NCBI RefSeq assembly: GCF_964036645.1
Contig: NZ_OZ038525.1
Span: 186,001 to 250,000, forward strand
Source of the DNA: Tenacibaculum sp. 190524A02b
Lineage (GTDB): Bacteria; Bacteroidota; Bacteroidia; Flavobacteriales; Flavobacteriaceae
DNA: 64,000 nucleotides
Direction of reading: 5' to 3'
Every line of letters begins with the position of its first letter. Positions within the stretch are counted from its first letter, which is position 1. The notes under the pieces were generated by a model, which was given only the letters and a program-made list of their open reading frames with translations, was not told the DNA's origin and ran no database searches. Below, piece by piece: positions 63,285 to 64,000 of the stretch. Made by a program: the position numbers and the translations under genes.

Positions 63285-64000
63285 ATGAAAAGTCAAAATA
63301 AATATAACATCGTTTTAATCTTAGTAATTTCATTACTGAGTTATACTGTTAAAGCTCAAGATATTTGTGATGTAGAAAATACCAGATGGTATTGGCTTGA
63401 TGCAGATTGTGACGGTATTGGAACTAAAAGAGGCGCCTGTAAAATAGATAGAGGAGAAAGTTTTTCAGAAAATGGAGTATGTTATACAACTACTCCAGGA
63501 AAAGATTGTAATGATAATAACAGAGAATTACCTAAACGTTGGTACATTGATGCAGATGGAGATGGAGAAGGTGATCCTGACAAGCCAAGTTCAATAGGTT
63601 GTGAACCTCCCACAAATACTTCTTATACATATGTAGATAGTGGTAACGACTGTGATGACGACAATCCAAACGTTCAAATGAGAGCTTGGTATATTGATAA
63701 GGATAAAGATAACAAAGGAGATATAAACTCTGCTCCCATAAGGAGGTGTAAAAACCCTTCTTCTGATGTAACGAAATATGTTACTAATAATGAAGACTGT
63801 TTTGATAGTGATCCTAATAAATATCAAAAGGTTTGGTATCTTGATACTGATGGTGATGGTTTTGGAGAAGAGGGAAATACCAAAAATAGCTGTACTAGGC
63901 CAGGGAAAAATTATTATGAAACCCCTAATGATCAATGTCCAGGGCTTTATGGAGGTCCTTTATTTAAAGGATGTCCAGCTCCTACAGAGGAGGTTGATGA
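63285..64000 (+). CDS. Secreted protein with tandem Asp-rich Ca-binding (thrombospondin-3/MopE-like) repeats, partial
   Basis: An ATG at 63285 opens a frame that runs past the window edge (239 codons visible). A signal peptide (IVLILVISLLSYTVKA) is followed by four similar units with WYxDxDxDGxG cores (RWYWLDADCDGIG, RWYIDADGDGEGD, AWYIDKDKDNKGD, VWYLDTDGDGFGE) and paired Cys-Asp motifs (KDCNDNN, NDCDDDNP, EDCFDSDP). Acidic repeats of this kind bind calcium, and the Cys-x-Asp pairs resemble MopE-like metal-binding repeats. It starts 13 bp after the RHS-like gene and is probably in the same operon. Confidence 0.82.
   Translation, partial: MKSQNKYNIVLILVISLLSYTVKAQDICDVENTRWYWLDADCDGIGTKRGACKIDRGESFSENGVCYTTTPGKDCNDNNRELPKRWYIDADGDGEGDPDKPSSIGCEPPTNTSYTYVDSGNDCDDDNPNVQMRAWYIDKDKDNKGDINSAPIRRCKNPSSDVTKYVTNNEDCFDSDPNKYQKVWYLDTDGDGFGEEGNTKNSCTRPGKNYYETPNDQCPGLYGGPLFKGCPAPTEEVD

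Noticed and set aside
63591..63935. A 114-aa Ile-rich minus-strand frame opposite the Ca-repeat gene
   Set aside because: It mirrors the Asp/Thr-rich codons of the + strand gene; no start context or homology-like features. Similar shadow frames at 62960-63265, 57058-57312 and 53375-53656 were dropped for the same reason.
1..64000. tRNA or rRNA genes
   Set aside because: I saw no cloverleaf with a T-arm GTTCRA motif or rRNA-like stretch; a tRNA scan would be needed to exclude them fully.

Overview
The window is AT-rich chromosomal DNA from a Bacteroidota bacterium, most likely a marine member of the Flavobacteriaceae (a Tenacibaculum- or Aquimarina-like organism would fit; the genus cannot be fixed from the sequence). 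The reasons are type IX secretion (T9SS) C-terminal sorting domains on several exoproteins, TAnnTTTG-type -7 promoter elements, weak use of Shine-Dalgarno sites, many SpII lipoproteins, and marine traits such as a chitin-active LPMO and a LodA-type quinoprotein oxidase.

Layout. 1-5.8 kb: a lipoprotein, then divergent oxyR and dps (peroxide defence), and a lodB-lodA pair for a CTQ-dependent amino-acid oxidase that makes H2O2. 6-13 kb: housekeeping genes (TauE/SafE transporter, acetyl-CoA synthetase, STAS protein, rsmD with its DUF3822 partner, a RecD-like helicase). 12.9-17.6 kb: a frame-broken lipoprotein, a secreted PIG-L deacetylase, and an IS3-family insertion sequence with visible ends, inserted just behind the deacetylase gene. 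17.8-20.5 kb: a methyltransferase with duplicated N-terminal modules and a large lipoprotein.

20.5-33.7 kb is the most unusual part. A 0.8 kb gene-free stretch holds two diverged copies of a multi-hairpin element whose stems are kept although their bases differ. It is followed by a TPR/LytS-type sensor kinase, a LytTR response regulator split between two frames exactly at a canonical G GGA AAC slippery heptamer, and a small double-glycine-leader peptide with its own terminator. Two paralogous T9SS-exported M43 metalloproteases and a second LytTR regulator come next. Together this may be a peptide-linked signalling locus with a translational or mutational switch in its regulator; that reading is inference.

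34-47 kb: SDR, possible sRNA hairpins, a Crp/Fnr regulator, a two-domain SnoaL-like lipoprotein, a broken RDD membrane protein, an S41-like peptidase, an RluA-type pseudouridine synthase, two tandem long-chain acyl-CoA synthetases, a subclass B1 metallo-beta-lactamase and a DinB-like protein. 47.3-51.8 kb: a co-directional seven-gene operon (GbsR/MarR regulator, membrane protein, PPOX-type flavoprotein, DCC-family thioredoxin-like protein, TIGR01777 epimerase, SRPBCC protein killed by an amber codon, DUF2071). 51.7-56.6 kb: MscS channel, AA10 LPMO with CBM and T9SS domain, duplicated-domain lipoprotein, FAD monooxygenase. 56.8-64 kb: a surface/secreted cluster of a repeat-rich fibre-like protein, a giant RHS-like protein and a Ca-binding-repeat protein that runs off the window.

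Four genes are disrupted: two by homopolymer T runs, one by a nonsense codon, one at the slippery heptamer. Reads should be checked at these positions before the genes are called dead.
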